Of a stretch of 64,000 nt of DNA, positions 1 to 9,969 are shown one piece after another; position 1 is the stretch's first letter; each line of letters opens with the position of its first letter. The DNA lies in assembly GCF_011612585.1 (NCBI RefSeq), contig NZ_CP050133.1, forward strand, positions 1,735,001 to 1,799,000. Direction: 5' to 3'. The notes under the pieces are model-generated. The model did no database searches, was not told the origin of the DNA, and was given only the letters and a program-made list of their open reading frames with translations. The DNA is from Streptococcus cristatus ATCC 51100 (lineage in GTDB: Bacteria > Bacillota > Bacilli > Lactobacillales > Streptococcaceae). The translations under genes were made by a program, and so were the position numbers.

Positions 1-80
1 TCGGTTTATTTTCTTGTTACTATTTGATATAGTTATTCAATTTTCAATGGACAAGTTTAGAATAGTCATCACTATCCTAA
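1..80 (-). other. 16S-23S spacer downstream of tRNA-Ala (partial)
   Basis: AT-rich sequence between the tRNA-Ala gene and the window edge. Since 16S and the tRNA are both read leftward, this should be the internal transcribed spacer leading to a 23S gene outside the window. No gene is seen in it. Confidence 0.7.
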
Positions 81-153
81 TGGAGCCTAGCGGGATCGAA
101 CCGCTGACCTCCTGCGTGCAAAGCAGGCGCTCTCCCAGCTGAGCTAAGGCCCC
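81..153 (-). tRNA. tRNA-Ala (anticodon TGC)
   Basis: The minus strand gives a complete 73-nt cloverleaf with acceptor stem GGGGCCU/AGGCUCC. It carries the G3-U70 wobble pair that is the identity element of alanine tRNAs, and discriminator A at 81. Anticodon TGC lies at 120-118. The 3' CCA is not encoded (U-U-A follows). It sits about 50 nt downstream of 16S, the usual place for tRNA-Ala in streptococcal rRNA operons. Confidence 0.97.
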
Positions 154-200
154 ACAAGACCTCTCAAAACTAAACATGACGACCAATGGCTTCCGTTTTT

Positions 201-1753
<1,553 letters not shown>

Positions 1754-1902
1754 AGTTTGAGTTCTCACTCATTTCTGTCACTGACAGATTTATTGTTTTT
1801 TCTTTGTTCAGTACTACAACATATGTTGTAGCGCCCTGCACATTGGTTCGTCTTGTTCAGTTTTCAAAGGTCTTTATCGCTCTCTCAAGCGACAACTATA
1901 TC
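1754..1902 (-). other. rRNA operon leader with two palindromic stems
   Basis: Transcribed leader between the rrn promoter and 16S. It contains a perfect 18-bp palindrome at 1814-1831 (CTACAACAT/ATGTTGTAG) and a smaller hairpin at 1777-1789 (CTGTCA/TGACAG). Such leader stems normally take part in rRNA processing or antitermination. No open frame is present. Confidence 0.6.
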
Positions 1903-1931
1903 AGTATATCACCTATCTATCCCCTTGTCAA
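1903..1931 (-). promoter_or_regulatory. rRNA operon promoter (sigma-A)
   Basis: On the minus strand, -35 TTGACA (1931-1926) and -10 TATACT (1908-1903) are separated by exactly 17 bp, about 150 nt upstream of 16S. The consensus -35 and AT-rich upstream sequence fit a strong rrn promoter. Confidence 0.85.
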
Positions 1932-2005
1932 CACTTTTTTGAAATTTTTTTATCTTTTTTTCATCTTTTCTTCCTAACACCTCTATAACTACCTATAACT
2001 CAATA

Positions 2006-2033
2006 AATTAAAAGGGAAAGCCAACCTCTCCCT
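2006..2033 (-). terminator. Terminator downstream of comX
   Basis: On the minus strand AGGGAGAG pairs with CTTTCCCT around a GTTGG loop (8 bp, one G-U) and runs into TTTTAATTT. It lies just past the comX stop and separates comX from the rRNA promoter. Confidence 0.6.
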
Positions 2034-2052
2034 CTTACCTCTCCCCTATCCA

Positions 2053-2535
2053 CTATATCACCGTGCTGCTAAAGTCTATTAAATATTCCTCTAACTCTCG
2101 CAACAGTCTTTTACGCCCCTTAAACCGTTCGTCACCTAGTAAGCGGTGGTATAACTCTAGTTGTTCTTTGTCTAACTTGGAAGTGTAGGCTGCTAACGAA
2201 CTTCGAAGAGCGACTAAATCATCTAAAGCTAGTTCGCGCTTGCTCAGTCTATGACTAATGGTTCCAACTTCTTCATAAGACTGACGATCGAAGCGGCGTT
2301 TTTGGCTCTCTTGCTTGCGAAGTATGTCATGAATATGATTCCGAAATTTTGTCTTGAAGTAGCGATAGAGGCGGCTTTCATCTTGACTGATATCTGGATG
2401 ACTTTCTTCCAGCTGGTGATAAACCAGCATACCTTCTTGTTCCCAGTCACTACTCTCCCATAAATGTACATAATAATCCCGTGCGCAGCGCCGGACGATC
2501 CACTGCACTTTCTCATAGCGTTCCTTGAAGTTCAT
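2053..2535 (-). CDS. comX: Competence alternative sigma factor ComX (SigX)
   Basis: A 160-aa sigma-70-like protein that directs RNA polymerase to cin-box promoters of late competence genes. Streptococcal ComX signatures are visible: LWESSDWEQEGML (25-37), YRYFKTKFRNHI (57-68), LRKQESQKRRFD (72-83), YEEVGTISHRLS (87-98), and a C-terminal helix with ERFKGRKRLLREL (136-148). Length equals the family's. The ATG has a good ribosome site (AAAGGAG, 6 nt away). comX genes lie beside rRNA operons in this genus, as here. Upstream there is a TATAAA -10-like element and one CCAGTTAGG resembling half of a ComE direct repeat, but I could not find a clean second half. A possible ComX-type promoter occurs elsewhere in the window at 24588-24595. 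Confidence 0.95.
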   Translation of the reverse strand: MNFKERYEKVQWIVRRCARDYYVHLWESSDWEQEGMLVYHQLEESHPDISQDESRLYRYFKTKFRNHIHDILRKQESQKRRFDRQSYEEVGTISHRLSKRELALDDLVALRSSLAAYTSKLDKEQLELYHRLLGDERFKGRKRLLRELEEYLIDFSSTVI

Positions 2536-2684
2536 GTTATCTCCTTTTTCTTTGATAATATGATTCTACAAGAAAAACTCTTCCCTCAGGCCTCCTGTCC
2601 CTATCCTGTCTATTTTATACCCTAACTGGTACTTAATGTAAGAAATTTCGGCATCTCAGGGACTTTTTATGACATGTTAGAACG

Positions 2685-2718
2685 CAAAAACAACTGCTTC
2701 AAAAAGCAGTTGTTTTTT
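2685..2718 (-). terminator. Terminator downstream of rpoE
   Basis: Inverted repeat AACAACTGCTT/AAGCAGTTGTT with a short loop and a T-run on the minus strand, seven nucleotides past the rpoE stop. It is nearly symmetric and could also work on the plus strand. Confidence 0.85.
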
Positions 2719-2724
2719 TGGATA

Positions 2725-3315
2725 TTATTCTTCGTCTTCAACATCCTGATCATCGTCAGAATATTCATCATCTTCTTCATTTAACTCAACTTCTTCGCCG
2801 AGATCATCTGGAGCTATTTCATTGATTTCAGCATCGTAGGCTTCAACCTCACTCTTTTCATCATCTGGATTGTCTTCATCGTATGAAAGAGCTGGATCCT
2901 CTTCATAAGAGTCCTCATCTTCAGGATCATCATCGCTATAATCAATCGCATCTTCGTCGCCATCCATAAAGGCATTAACGCGTTTTTTCTTGCGTTTCTT
3001 AGGCTCGTCTTCCTCGTCCGTTTCTTCCAAAGCGATGATTTCTTCATCGACTTCGTCAATGGCATACCAAGAACGAAGACCCCATTTATTGTCACCAAGT
3101 GGGATGAAGCTGCCATCTACATTCAGTTCTGTATAAAATAGAGGCAGCGCTTCTCGGATTTCGCTATTTGATTTTTCCAGATAATTTTGAATTTCATTGA
3201 CAAGCTCATCGAAATACATTTCATGGTCACGCCCGCGCAATTCTAAGATGGCACGTGCTACCTCAATCATCGAAAGCTCACTTTTTTCTTGTCCTGCAAA
3301 TACTTCTAATTCCAA
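2725..3315 (-). CDS. rpoE: DNA-directed RNA polymerase delta subunit RpoE
   Basis: A 196-aa delta subunit, a Firmicutes-specific RNA polymerase component that speeds core recycling and raises promoter selectivity. The N-terminal winged HARE-HTH domain (about 1-90) includes [21 protein letters not shown] and the [11 protein letters not shown] stretch. The C-terminal half is an extreme Asp/Glu tail broken by a basic KKRKKKR patch near 105-111. This two-part layout is diagnostic. The start is TTG at 3315: AAGGAG lies 8 nt upstream and no ATG fits. It is followed by its own terminator and looks monocistronic. Confidence 0.96.
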   Translation of the reverse strand: MELEVFAGQEKSELSMIEVARAILELRGRDHEMYFDELVNEIQNYLEKSNSEIREALPLFYTELNVDGSFIPLGDNKWGLRSWYAIDEVDEEIIALEETDEEDEPKKRKKKRVNAFMDGDEDAIDYSDDDPEDEDSYEEDPALSYDEDNPDDEKSEVEAYDAEINEIAPDDLGEEVELNEEDDEYSDDDQDVEDEE

Positions 3316-3532
3316 AGTTATTCTCCTTAAGATTACACAGGCATTTAGCCAGGCATTTTTTCGCTACTTTCTATTGTACGATAAATTTGTCGTCTAGTCA
3401 AAAAAATTTCACCTAGACTATCCGACTTTTCAACTCCAGTCATTCTACCATAATCGTAGCATCTATGGAGCAGCATCTTCCTCTAATTTATAAACATTGA
3501 CATATTTATCCTCACAAGTCTTCGACTAATCA
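3316..3532. other. Divergent intergenic region rpoE / membrane protein
   Basis: AT-rich spacer between the leftward rpoE and the rightward membrane-protein gene. It should hold the rpoE promoter, but I could not place a convincing -35/-10 pair for it. No open frame of note. Confidence 0.4.
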
Positions 3533-3541
3533 TGATATAAT
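3533..3541 (+). promoter_or_regulatory. Extended -10 promoter (TGATATAAT)
   Basis: TGATATAAT is a perfect -10 with the TGn extension and no good -35, as expected for extended -10 promoters. Transcription would start near 3548, only a few bases before an in-frame TTG at 3552. This favours the ATG at 3573 as the translation start of the next gene. Confidence 0.65.
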
Positions 3542-3572
3542 AGAAAAAACTTTGTTTAATAGAAAGAAGCTT

Positions 3573-4538
3573 ATGCCTCTCCTCCAACGTACCATCAAAC
3601 TAGCTCTCGCAACATGCCTGGCCGCTGCTCTAGCTGCTTTTTTAGGTTTGAACAATGCTATATCAGCTGGTATCATTGCTATCCTCAGTGTTTCTGACAC
3701 CCGCAGAAGCACGATCAAACTGGCCCGCAACCGCCTCTTGTCTACTATTTTAGCACTAGCCATCGGGAGCTTATCTTTCATCCTTCTGGGATTTAACCTT
3801 TGGAGCTTAGGGATTTATATCCTACTCTACGTTCCCTTGGCTTATCTCTTTGGCTGGGAAATAGGCATCACCCCTAGTACAGTTTTGGTTACCCATCTGC
3901 TGCTAGCCCATTCTGTTTCTTGGCCTCTTTTGGCCAATGAAATGGCTGTCTTCCTCATTGGAACTGGATTCGCTCTCCTAGCTAATCTATATATGGTTTC
4001 GAACCAACAAGATATTGATAACTATCATATTCAAGTTGAAGAACAACTAAAGAAAATTCTACTACGTTTTGAATATTTCTTGAAAGCTGGAGACGGTCGA
4101 AACGATGCAACTCTAATTAAAGAACTAGATATTATCCTTCAAGAAGCCTTAGAACTGGTCTATCTGGACCATTCCAACCATCTCTTTCATCAGACCAACT
4201 ACCACATTCACTATTTTGAAATGCGGCAGGAGCAGAATCGCATTCTAGAAGACATGGCAGGAAATATCAATAATTGCCAATTGGCAGCCAGTGAGAGCTT
4301 GATTTTAGCACGTCTTTTCTCCAAGACAGCCCAACAGCTCAGTCAAGAAAATCCTGCTCACGAATTAGTTGAAGAAATCGAAACCTGCTTGGCTGTCTTT
4401 CGCGAACGCCCGCTCCCTAAGACCCGGCAAGAATTTGAAACTCGCGCTACACTTCTGCAACTTTTACGAGACTTGGAAACTTTTATTAAGATTAAAGTAG
4501 AATTTTATCAAAATTACCAAAAGGTGCAAGCAAGTTAG
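3573..4538 (+). CDS. Aromatic acid exporter-like membrane protein (DUF939/FUSC type)
   Basis: About 321 aa. The first roughly 150 residues form five or six hydrophobic helices, including an ATCLAAALAAFLGLNNAISAG segment split by small residues and the ILSVSDTRRSTIKLARNRLL loop typical of ArAE_1/DUF939 proteins. The rest is a soluble, mostly helical cytoplasmic domain. The family is related to bacterial fusaric-acid and aromatic-acid exporters; the substrate here is unknown. ATG 3573 is chosen over TTG 3552 because AGAAAGAAG precedes it and the TTG lies almost on the predicted transcription start. Single-gene unit ending in a strong terminator. Confidence 0.8.
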   Translation: MPLLQRTIKLALATCLAAALAAFLGLNNAISAGIIAILSVSDTRRSTIKLARNRLLSTILALAIGSLSFILLGFNLWSLGIYILLYVPLAYLFGWEIGITPSTVLVTHLLLAHSVSWPLLANEMAVFLIGTGFALLANLYMVSNQQDIDNYHIQVEEQLKKILLRFEYFLKAGDGRNDATLIKELDIILQEALELVYLDHSNHLFHQTNYHIHYFEMRQEQNRILEDMAGNINNCQLAASESLILARLFSKTAQQLSQENPAHELVEEIETCLAVFRERPLPKTRQEFETRATLLQLLRDLETFIKIKVEFYQNYQKVQAS

Positions 4539-4563
4539 CTCTATGCTATTTCCAATAGATAAT

Positions 4564-4597
4564 AAAAGGAGTTGAAAATTCTTCAACTCCTTTTTCT
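4564..4597. terminator. Bidirectional terminator
   Basis: AAAGGAGTTGAA pairs with TTCAACTCCTTT around a short loop, with T-runs on both strands. It serves the rightward membrane-protein gene and the leftward potassium-transporter gene that converge here. Confidence 0.9.
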
Positions 4598-4617
4598 CAT
4601 TCAGTAAAGGCGTTCGC

Positions 4618-6465
4618 TCATTCTTTTAAGTGATATGAATAACTTGCGACTACGACATCCTCATACCATTTCAGATAGTATTTTAATTTTAAACTCATCT
4701 GGTTATGCAGAATATTCTGCCATCTTTTTTTAGGTATAAATTGAGGTACTAGGACCGTCACTGTTCGTCCTTCTTTTTTGGCTCGCTTGGCTACCTTAAT
4801 CACATACTGAACTGTCGGACTGATGATATTGCGATAGCTAGTCGTGACTGTCTCGAAGCGAATATCAGGGAAGTAGTCAGCAAATTCCTCGGCTACTTCA
4901 GCATCTTTTTCAGCAGTTTCTGCTGTTGAAACGTGCATTGCCACGACTTCATCTCCGATACTGCGAGCATAGCTCATCGCTCCTACACTGACTCGGGTAA
5001 CATTCCCGACTAGGACAATTACTGTATTACCAGTGTAGCTCTGACGCTCAATGTGGTCATGCAATCTCAACTGTTTAGCAACTCTATTATAATGCTGCTT
5101 GATAGATAAGAACAGCCAAGTCAAGACGATGATAATAGGAAAGAAAGGCCAAATATCTTGAAGACGGAACAAGAGCAAGATAAGGACAATCCCATAACAA
5201 ATGATCGCACCAAGGATATTCGCAATCGAATGCTTCAAGAAATTATTTCCATATTTTTTCTTCCAATGGACAACCATACCGGTCTGGGAGAGTGCAAAGG
5301 GCACGAACACACCAATCGTGTACAGGGGAATCAAGCGTTCTGTATTTCCCTTAAAGATGAACAAAAGAGCAATGGCACCAAAAGCCAGGGTGAAAATGCC
5401 ATTAGAATAGCTGAGCCGATCTCCTTTTTCCATGTACATATGAGGCATGTATTTGTTCTTAGCCATATTGTAGGAAAGCATCGGAAAAGCTGAGAAGCCT
5501 GTATTGGCTGCCACTGCTAAGATCAAAGCAGTCGACAATTGGAAAACATAGAACAAGATACGACCAAGGGGAGAAGGCCCCAAAATCGCTTGCGCCATCT
5601 GAGCCAAGGTCGTTACACCTTTGACAGGCACGATGCCAATCCAATAATTCAAGAAGGTAATGCCCGCAAACATGATTCCTAGGATTAAGGCCATAATCGA
5701 TAGGGTAGCTGCGGCATTATGGGCTTTGGGTTTCTTGAAAAAAGGGACCGAATTGGAAATAGCTTCCACTCCTGTCAAGGAAGCAGAGCCGCTGGTGAAA
5801 GCACGAAGCAGCAAGATCAAACTGACTCCAGTAATCGGACTACCAATGCTCGCAGTTGCATGATAGTCTAAATTTCCTATCAGGATTTGCACAAAACCAA
5901 AACCAATCAACAATAAGGTGCTGACAATAAAAAGATAGACAGGAATCATCAAGGAAGTGGCCGATTCTTTTAGTCCTCGGAGATTCATTAGCATCAACAA
6001 GAGAACTAGGAAAATAGAAATATGTAAATTGTAAGGGTGTAAGACGGGAATCGCAGAGGTAATTGCGTCCGCTCCCGAAGCGACCGAAACAGCTACTGTC
6101 AACATGTAATCTACCAGTAAGCTTCCGCCAGCAATCAAACCTGCCGTTGGAGATAGATTTTCTGTCGTCACCATATAAGCTCCTCCTCCTTGAGGATAAG
6201 CATGAATAACCTGACGATAGGAAATCGTCAAACTCGCTAATAGAATCAAGACGACAATTCCTATGGGAAGCGACCACCAAATGGCACCAACAGAAACTGA
6301 AGTCAAGACCAAAACAACCTGCTCTGGTCCATAAGCAATCGAAGACAAAGCATCACTGGAGAGCATGGCTAAAGCTTGCATCTTAGTCAGTAAATGGCCA
6401 TCTTCTCCCTCTTTCCCTGATTTTAATGGGCGTCCAATAAAAAAGCCTTTTAGCTTGGAAAACAT
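4618..6465 (-). CDS. kimA: KimA-like high-affinity potassium importer (APC superfamily)
   Basis: A 615-aa membrane protein with about 12 transmembrane helices followed by a cytosolic domain of roughly 150 residues. It closely resembles Bacillus KimA (YdaO): conserved ALAMLSSDALSSIAYG, YPQGGGAYMV, AGGSLLVDYMLTVAVS, LTGVEAISN, NTGFSAFP and the C-terminal FIPKKRWQNILHNQ. KimA is a proton-coupled potassium importer inhibited by c-di-AMP through its C-terminal domain. ATG 6465 is used: AAAGGAGG lies 5 nt upstream, whereas the longer frame starts at 6486, at the predicted transcription start. Two CodY boxes bracket the -35. An amino-acid permease is the generic alternative, but the C-terminal match argues for potassium. 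Confidence 0.82.
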   Translation of the reverse strand: MFSKLKGFFIGRPLKSGKEGEDGHLLTKMQALAMLSSDALSSIAYGPEQVVLVLTSVSVGAIWWSLPIGIVVLILLASLTISYRQVIHAYPQGGGAYMVTTENLSPTAGLIAGGSLLVDYMLTVAVSVASGADAITSAIPVLHPYNLHISIFLVLLLMLMNLRGLKESATSLMIPVYLFIVSTLLLIGFGFVQILIGNLDYHATASIGSPITGVSLILLLRAFTSGSASLTGVEAISNSVPFFKKPKAHNAAATLSIMALILGIMFAGITFLNYWIGIVPVKGVTTLAQMAQAILGPSPLGRILFYVFQLSTALILAVAANTGFSAFPMLSYNMAKNKYMPHMYMEKGDRLSYSNGIFTLAFGAIALLFIFKGNTERLIPLYTIGVFVPFALSQTGMVVHWKKKYGNNFLKHSIANILGAIICYGIVLILLLFRLQDIWPFFPIIIVLTWLFLSIKQHYNRVAKQLRLHDHIERQSYTGNTVIVLVGNVTRVSVGAMSYARSIGDEVVAMHVSTAETAEKDAEVAEEFADYFPDIRFETVTTSYRNIISPTVQYVIKVAKRAKKEGRTVTVLVPQFIPKKRWQNILHNQMSLKLKYYLKWYEDVVVASYSYHLKE

Positions 6466-6491
6466 AAGTTCCTCCTTTAAAAACATGAGCC

Positions 6492-6520
6492 ATTCTACTC
6501 CTTTTCAGAAAACATGTCAA
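6492..6520 (-). promoter_or_regulatory. kimA promoter (sigma-A)
   Basis: Minus strand -35 TTGACA (6520-6515), 17-bp spacer, -10 TAGAAT (6497-6492). The predicted start near 6485 gives a leader of about 20 nt with the AAAGGAGG ribosome site. Confidence 0.85.
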
Positions 6521-6536
6521 TACTTTTCTGAAAATA
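6500..6536. promoter_or_regulatory. Two CodY boxes at the kimA promoter
   Basis: TTTTCAGAAAA (6502-6512) and TTTTCTGAAAA (6524-6534) both match the 11-bp core of the CodY box (AATTTTCWGAAAATT). They are 22 bp apart, two helical turns. One lies in the promoter spacer and one just upstream of the -35, a good repressor arrangement. CodY senses branched-chain amino acids. Confidence 0.75.
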
Positions 6537-6645
6537 AATTTCAATCTCCTACTTTTCATCCAATTATATATTTAAAGTTTTAAACTCAATCTTCTATAAA
6601 ATTTTCCAGTTTTTCTGTAGACAACATGCTTGTTTATATAGGAGC

Positions 6646-6682
6646 ATCAAAAAACGAGCTTTATGTAAAACTCGTCTTTGAT
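6646..6682 (-). terminator. Terminator downstream of mrnC
   Basis: On the minus strand ATCAAAGACGAG pairs with CTCGTTTTTTGAT with small internal mismatches, giving a stem whose 3' arm is T-rich. It ends the leftward cysS-mrnC transcript. Confidence 0.65.
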
Positions 6683-6754
6683 ATATAAATTTCTTAAATC
6701 CTAGTGGTTGTTAGTAAAAGAATTCTATCTCAGAATAAATAAGATAGCAGTGCA

Positions 6755-7147
6755 TCAGGACGAGGCCTCTATCTTCCGGATACACCAGTCAATCAGTTCT
6801 TCCAGTCGCTCAATTGCTTCGGTCATATGCAGGTAGCCCATGACTGCCTCAAAGCCAGTAGACATACGGTAGGTAACGATGTCCGTATTCTTAGCCTTGG
6901 TGTGGCTGTTGGCATTGCGACCGCGCTTGTAGATATCCTCTTCCTTCTCCGTCAGAATCCCTTCTTCCAGCATGAGAGAGATGAGATTAGCCTGAGCCTT
7001 GGCAGAAACGTACTTGGTCGCTTCCCTATGCAGCTGATTGGGCTTAGTCAGCCCCTGAAAAATCAGGTGCCGCCGGATATACATGGAGTAGACAGCATCT
7101 CCCTCAAAGGCGAGGGCAATGCCGTTAATCAGGTTGACATCAGTCAC
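6755..7147 (-). CDS. mrnC: Mini-ribonuclease III (MrnC)
   Basis: A 130-aa protein consisting of just the RNase III catalytic domain, without a double-stranded RNA binding domain. In Bacillus it matures 23S rRNA ends. Visible signatures are ALAFEGDAVYSMYIRRHL (11-28, with the catalytic Asp), KAQANLISLM (50-59) and the second acidic motif TGFEAVMGYLHM (97-108). The start is GTG (7147), and the gene overlaps the 3' end of cysS by 8 bp, the gene order normal in Firmicutes. The overlap indicates translational coupling in one operon. Confidence 0.93.
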   Translation of the reverse strand: MTDVNLINGIALAFEGDAVYSMYIRRHLIFQGLTKPNQLHREATKYVSAKAQANLISLMLEEGILTEKEEDIYKRGRNANSHTKAKNTDIVTYRMSTGFEAVMGYLHMTEAIERLEELIDWCIRKIEASS

Positions 7148-8483
7148 GTGTCCACCTCACTCCGTCCTTAGTATCTAAGAGCTTGATGCCCTGAGCGGCC
7201 AATTCATCCCGAATACGGTCTGCAGTCGCAAAGTCCCGATTAGCCCGCGCTGCCTGGCGTTCCTCAATCAAGCGCTCAATGTCCGCATCCAGGACTTCTT
7301 CTACAAAGACGATACCGAAAACTTCTAAGAGCTTGGCAAAGGCTTCCTTAACTTCAGCGGTGTAATTGCCAGAGTTGATCCACTTGGCTAGCTCGAAGAC
7401 AACCGTGATACCGTTAGCTGCATTGAAATCTTCGTCCATAGCGGCAGTGAATTTGTCCAGAAAGGCCTGAAGCTGAGCAGAGTCTGCCTGACCAGTGAAA
7501 GGCTGCTCATAGGTATTTTTCAAATACTTGAGATTGACGGCTGCATCATGAACAGCCTTTTCTGTGAAATTAATCGGCTTGCGGTAATGCTGGGTCGCAA
7601 AGAAAAAACGCAGCACCTGACCATCAATGGTCTTGAGAGCATCGTGAACAGTGATAAAATTGCCTAGAGATTTGGACATCTTGACGTCGTCGATGTTAAC
7701 AAAGCCATTGTGCATCCAGTAGTTGGCAAAAGTCTGACCAGTCTTGGCCTCTGACTGGGCAATTTCATTGGTATGATGAGGAAACTCTAGGTCTGCCCCA
7801 CCACCGTGGATATCAATGGTATCACCCAAAATCTCCGTCGACATGACCGAACACTCAATATGCCAGCCCGGACGACCAGGTCCCCAAGGACTGTCCCAAG
7901 AAATCTCGCCCGGCTTAGCCGCCTTCCAGAGAGCAAAATCTACCGGATTTTCCTTACGAGCAGTCTCATCATCTGTCCGACCAGAAGCACCCAACTCCAA
8001 GTCTGCCAAGGTTTTGTTGGCTAATTTGGCATAATCACGAGACTTTTCGACGCGGAAGTAGACATCGCCCTCTGACTCATAGGCGTAGCCTTTGTCAACC
8101 AAGTCCTCAACAAAACGGATGATGTCAGCCATAAACTCCACCACCCGCGGATGACGAGTCGCAGGTTTTACACCCAGAGCTGAGACATCCTCACGAAAAG
8201 CTGCGATATACTTGTCAGCCACCTCTTGAGGCGTAATGCCTTCTTCCTTGGCGCGATTGATAATCTTATCATCTACATCTGTAAAATTGGAAATATAGTT
8301 GACCTCAAATCCCCGATACTCAAAATAGCGACGAACTGTGTCAAAAGCTACTGTTGAGCGGGCATTGCCGACATGGATATAGTTATAAACCGTCGGACCG
8401 CAGACATACATGCGAACCTTGCCCTCTTCAATGGGCACAAATTCACGTAGGCTGCGGGTCATGGTGTCGTAAATTTTAATCAT
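7140..8483 (-). CDS. cysS: Cysteinyl-tRNA synthetase
   Basis: A 447-aa class I aminoacyl-tRNA synthetase that charges tRNA-Cys. Signatures from ATG 8483: MYVCGPTVYNYIHVGNARS (25-43) with zinc ligand Cys28 and the HIGH-like HVGN (37-40), GRPGWHIECS with a second zinc Cys, HGGGADLEFPHHTNE, and KMSKSLGNF (KMSKS loop). A GTG three codons upstream (8492) is possible, but homologues start MIKIYD and GGGAG is better spaced for the ATG. It overlaps mrnC downstream and follows the DHFR-like gene closely. With cysE nearby, cysteine synthesis and use are clustered. Confidence 0.97.
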   Translation of the reverse strand: MIKIYDTMTRSLREFVPIEEGKVRMYVCGPTVYNYIHVGNARSTVAFDTVRRYFEYRGFEVNYISNFTDVDDKIINRAKEEGITPQEVADKYIAAFREDVSALGVKPATRHPRVVEFMADIIRFVEDLVDKGYAYESEGDVYFRVEKSRDYAKLANKTLADLELGASGRTDDETARKENPVDFALWKAAKPGEISWDSPWGPGRPGWHIECSVMSTEILGDTIDIHGGGADLEFPHHTNEIAQSEAKTGQTFANYWMHNGFVNIDDVKMSKSLGNFITVHDALKTIDGQVLRFFFATQHYRKPINFTEKAVHDAAVNLKYLKNTYEQPFTGQADSAQLQAFLDKFTAAMDEDFNAANGITVVFELAKWINSGNYTAEVKEAFAKLLEVFGIVFVEEVLDADIERLIEERQAARANRDFATADRIRDELAAQGIKLLDTKDGVRWTRD

Positions 8484-8500
8484 GCGGTCCACTCCCTTCT

Positions 8501-9022
8501 CTATTTCTGACTTTTTCGGCTGAAAACCAGCTCTGCAAAAGGGCCAAATTGTCTGAGGCTATTCAGTTGGTAAAAGCGCTGCCCTTCCTCTTGGGTAAAG
8601 AGGGGAACCCCCTTTCCTAGGATAAGGGGTGCTATCTGAATAATGAGGTGATCGAAAAGATCCGCATCCAAGAGCGGTCTTACCAAGGAATTACCACCAA
8701 TCACAAAGACATTTTTGCCTTTATCAATCTGGTGAACAAAGTCCACCACATCCCCAGCTACTGGCTGGTAATTGCTGACAGGCAGGTGCCTATCATGCGT
8801 AAAGACATAGTTTTCCGTAGCTTGATAAAAACTTTCTACATCTTGCAAATCTTGGATTTCCTCAAAGGTCCGCTTGCCCATGATGGTGATATCCATTTGC
8901 CTGTAAAAGTCATCATAGCCTGTATCCTCTACAGAACCAAGCTGATGCAGCCAGTCTATCCTGTGCTGGCTGTCTGCCAAGTAGCCATCCATGGTGATAC
9001 AGCCGTAAAAATATACTGCCAT
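8501..9022 (-). CDS. Dihydrofolate reductase/RibD-C family protein
   Basis: A 173-aa protein of the DHFR/RibD C-terminal fold, NADPH-dependent reductases. It begins MAVYFYGCITMDGYLAD, matching the SMDGY motif of the family's first strand, and contains TIMGKRTFEEI, FVIGGNSLVRPLL (nucleotide-binding GGxxL) and APLILGKGVPLF. These proteins resemble YyaP/YwjB and are not the housekeeping folA enzyme; the substrate is unknown. It lies 8 nt downstream of the nucleoside phosphorylase gene and 17 nt upstream of cysS, in a leftward operon. Confidence 0.8.
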   Translation of the reverse strand: MAVYFYGCITMDGYLADSQHRIDWLHQLGSVEDTGYDDFYRQMDITIMGKRTFEEIQDLQDVESFYQATENYVFTHDRHLPVSNYQPVAGDVVDFVHQIDKGKNVFVIGGNSLVRPLLDADLFDHLIIQIAPLILGKGVPLFTQEEGQRFYQLNSLRQFGPFAELVFSRKSQK

Positions 9023-9030
9023 TCTTGTAG

Positions 9031-9795
9031 TTACCTTTCTAGTTCCTTTGCTATTGTCAAAGCGATAGTGAAAAAAGTCATGGCATTAGCTGTCCGCTCT
9101 TCATGGCGGGCATCCCAGATTCGGTTATGATGATCCACATAGTCAGCTGTGTAGAAGAATTGATAGACCTTGGTCTTGCGAAATTGACTCCAAGCCATGA
9201 TAGCTGAAGCTTCCATGTCCACCACTTGAGCTCCAGCAGCCAAGCGACGCTTGACCTTATCAGGCGTTTCTCGATAAAAGGCATCAGTCGTCCAAGTCTT
9301 GGTGCGGATATGCTCAATATCGTGCTTGTCAAAGATGGCTTCTATCTTAACCAATAGAGCTTCGTCATAGGCTACTTCGTCACCCGGTGGGGCATAATGG
9401 TAGCTAGTGCCTTCATCTCGCAAAGCAGCAGCCGGCAGGATAATCTTGTCCGCCTCAATTGAGCGATCCAAAACGCCACAGGAACCTAGAATGATGAAAT
9501 TCTTGAAGCCTCTGGCCGCCAACTCCTCCAGTTGGCCAATCACTGATGGAGCTCCAATAAGCGCAGTCATGACCGCAACTTGATTTCCATCATAATTATA
9601 TACATACCAAGGGAATTGACCGTTAAGATTTTTTAAATAGCCTCCTTGATAGACTTTTTCTGACTCAATCAAACGTTTCAGAATTTCGCCATTAAAGGAC
9701 AGGATGATAGTTTCACAAACCTCACCCTTGTCCATCATCTGCCTATCTGTTGGCTCAATAACCCCAGCTTCATCTTCGAATTCCTCTAATAACAT
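9031..9795 (-). CDS. Nucleoside phosphorylase (PNP/UDP family)
   Basis: A 254-aa protein of the PNP_UDP_1 fold, which splits nucleosides with phosphate into base and ribose-1-phosphate. Motifs include the IILGSCGVLD phosphate-loop region, LPAAALRDEGTSYHYAPPG, and the VVDMEASAIMAW signature whose DMEAS binds ribose hydroxyls. A roughly 30-residue acidic N-terminal extension precedes the usual start; the ribosome site for ATG 9795 is weak (AAAG), so a downstream Met (MMDKGE) is possible. Substrate specificity (uridine or purine) cannot be read from sequence. First in a tight cluster with the DHFR-like gene and cysS. Confidence 0.82.
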   Translation of the reverse strand: MLLEEFEDEAGVIEPTDRQMMDKGEVCETIILSFNGEILKRLIESEKVYQGGYLKNLNGQFPWYVYNYDGNQVAVMTALIGAPSVIGQLEELAARGFKNFIILGSCGVLDRSIEADKIILPAAALRDEGTSYHYAPPGDEVAYDEALLVKIEAIFDKHDIEHIRTKTWTTDAFYRETPDKVKRRLAAGAQVVDMEASAIMAWSQFRKTKVYQFFYTADYVDHHNRIWDARHEERTANAMTFFTIALTIAKELER

Positions 9796-9969
9796 AACTT
9801 CACTTTCTTTAAGACTTCAGCAAATCCAGCTTCATCTTTTCTATGCGGCGCAGTTTGGTCTCATCTTTTCGGCTTCACTTATAGTGAGCCCATTGGGTTA
9901 CAGTTTGCCAAATTACTCCTTAGCAAGACCCCCTAAAGTATCTTGTTAGCTGTCCAAAATTGGCCTTTC
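9796..9969 (-). other. Short spacer with a possible decayed reading frame
   Basis: Between cysE and the phosphorylase gene. One minus-strand frame reads WQTVTQWAHYK, a TGA stop, then SRKDETKLRRIEKMKLDLLKS and a stop, with a coding-like lysine/arginine composition. It could be the remnant of a small gene or chance. No promoter is evident. Confidence 0.3.

Noticed and set aside
2536..2680. ComE binding direct repeat upstream of comX
   Set aside because: Only one plausible half (CCAGTTAGG) was found; the expected second half 21 bp away does not match.
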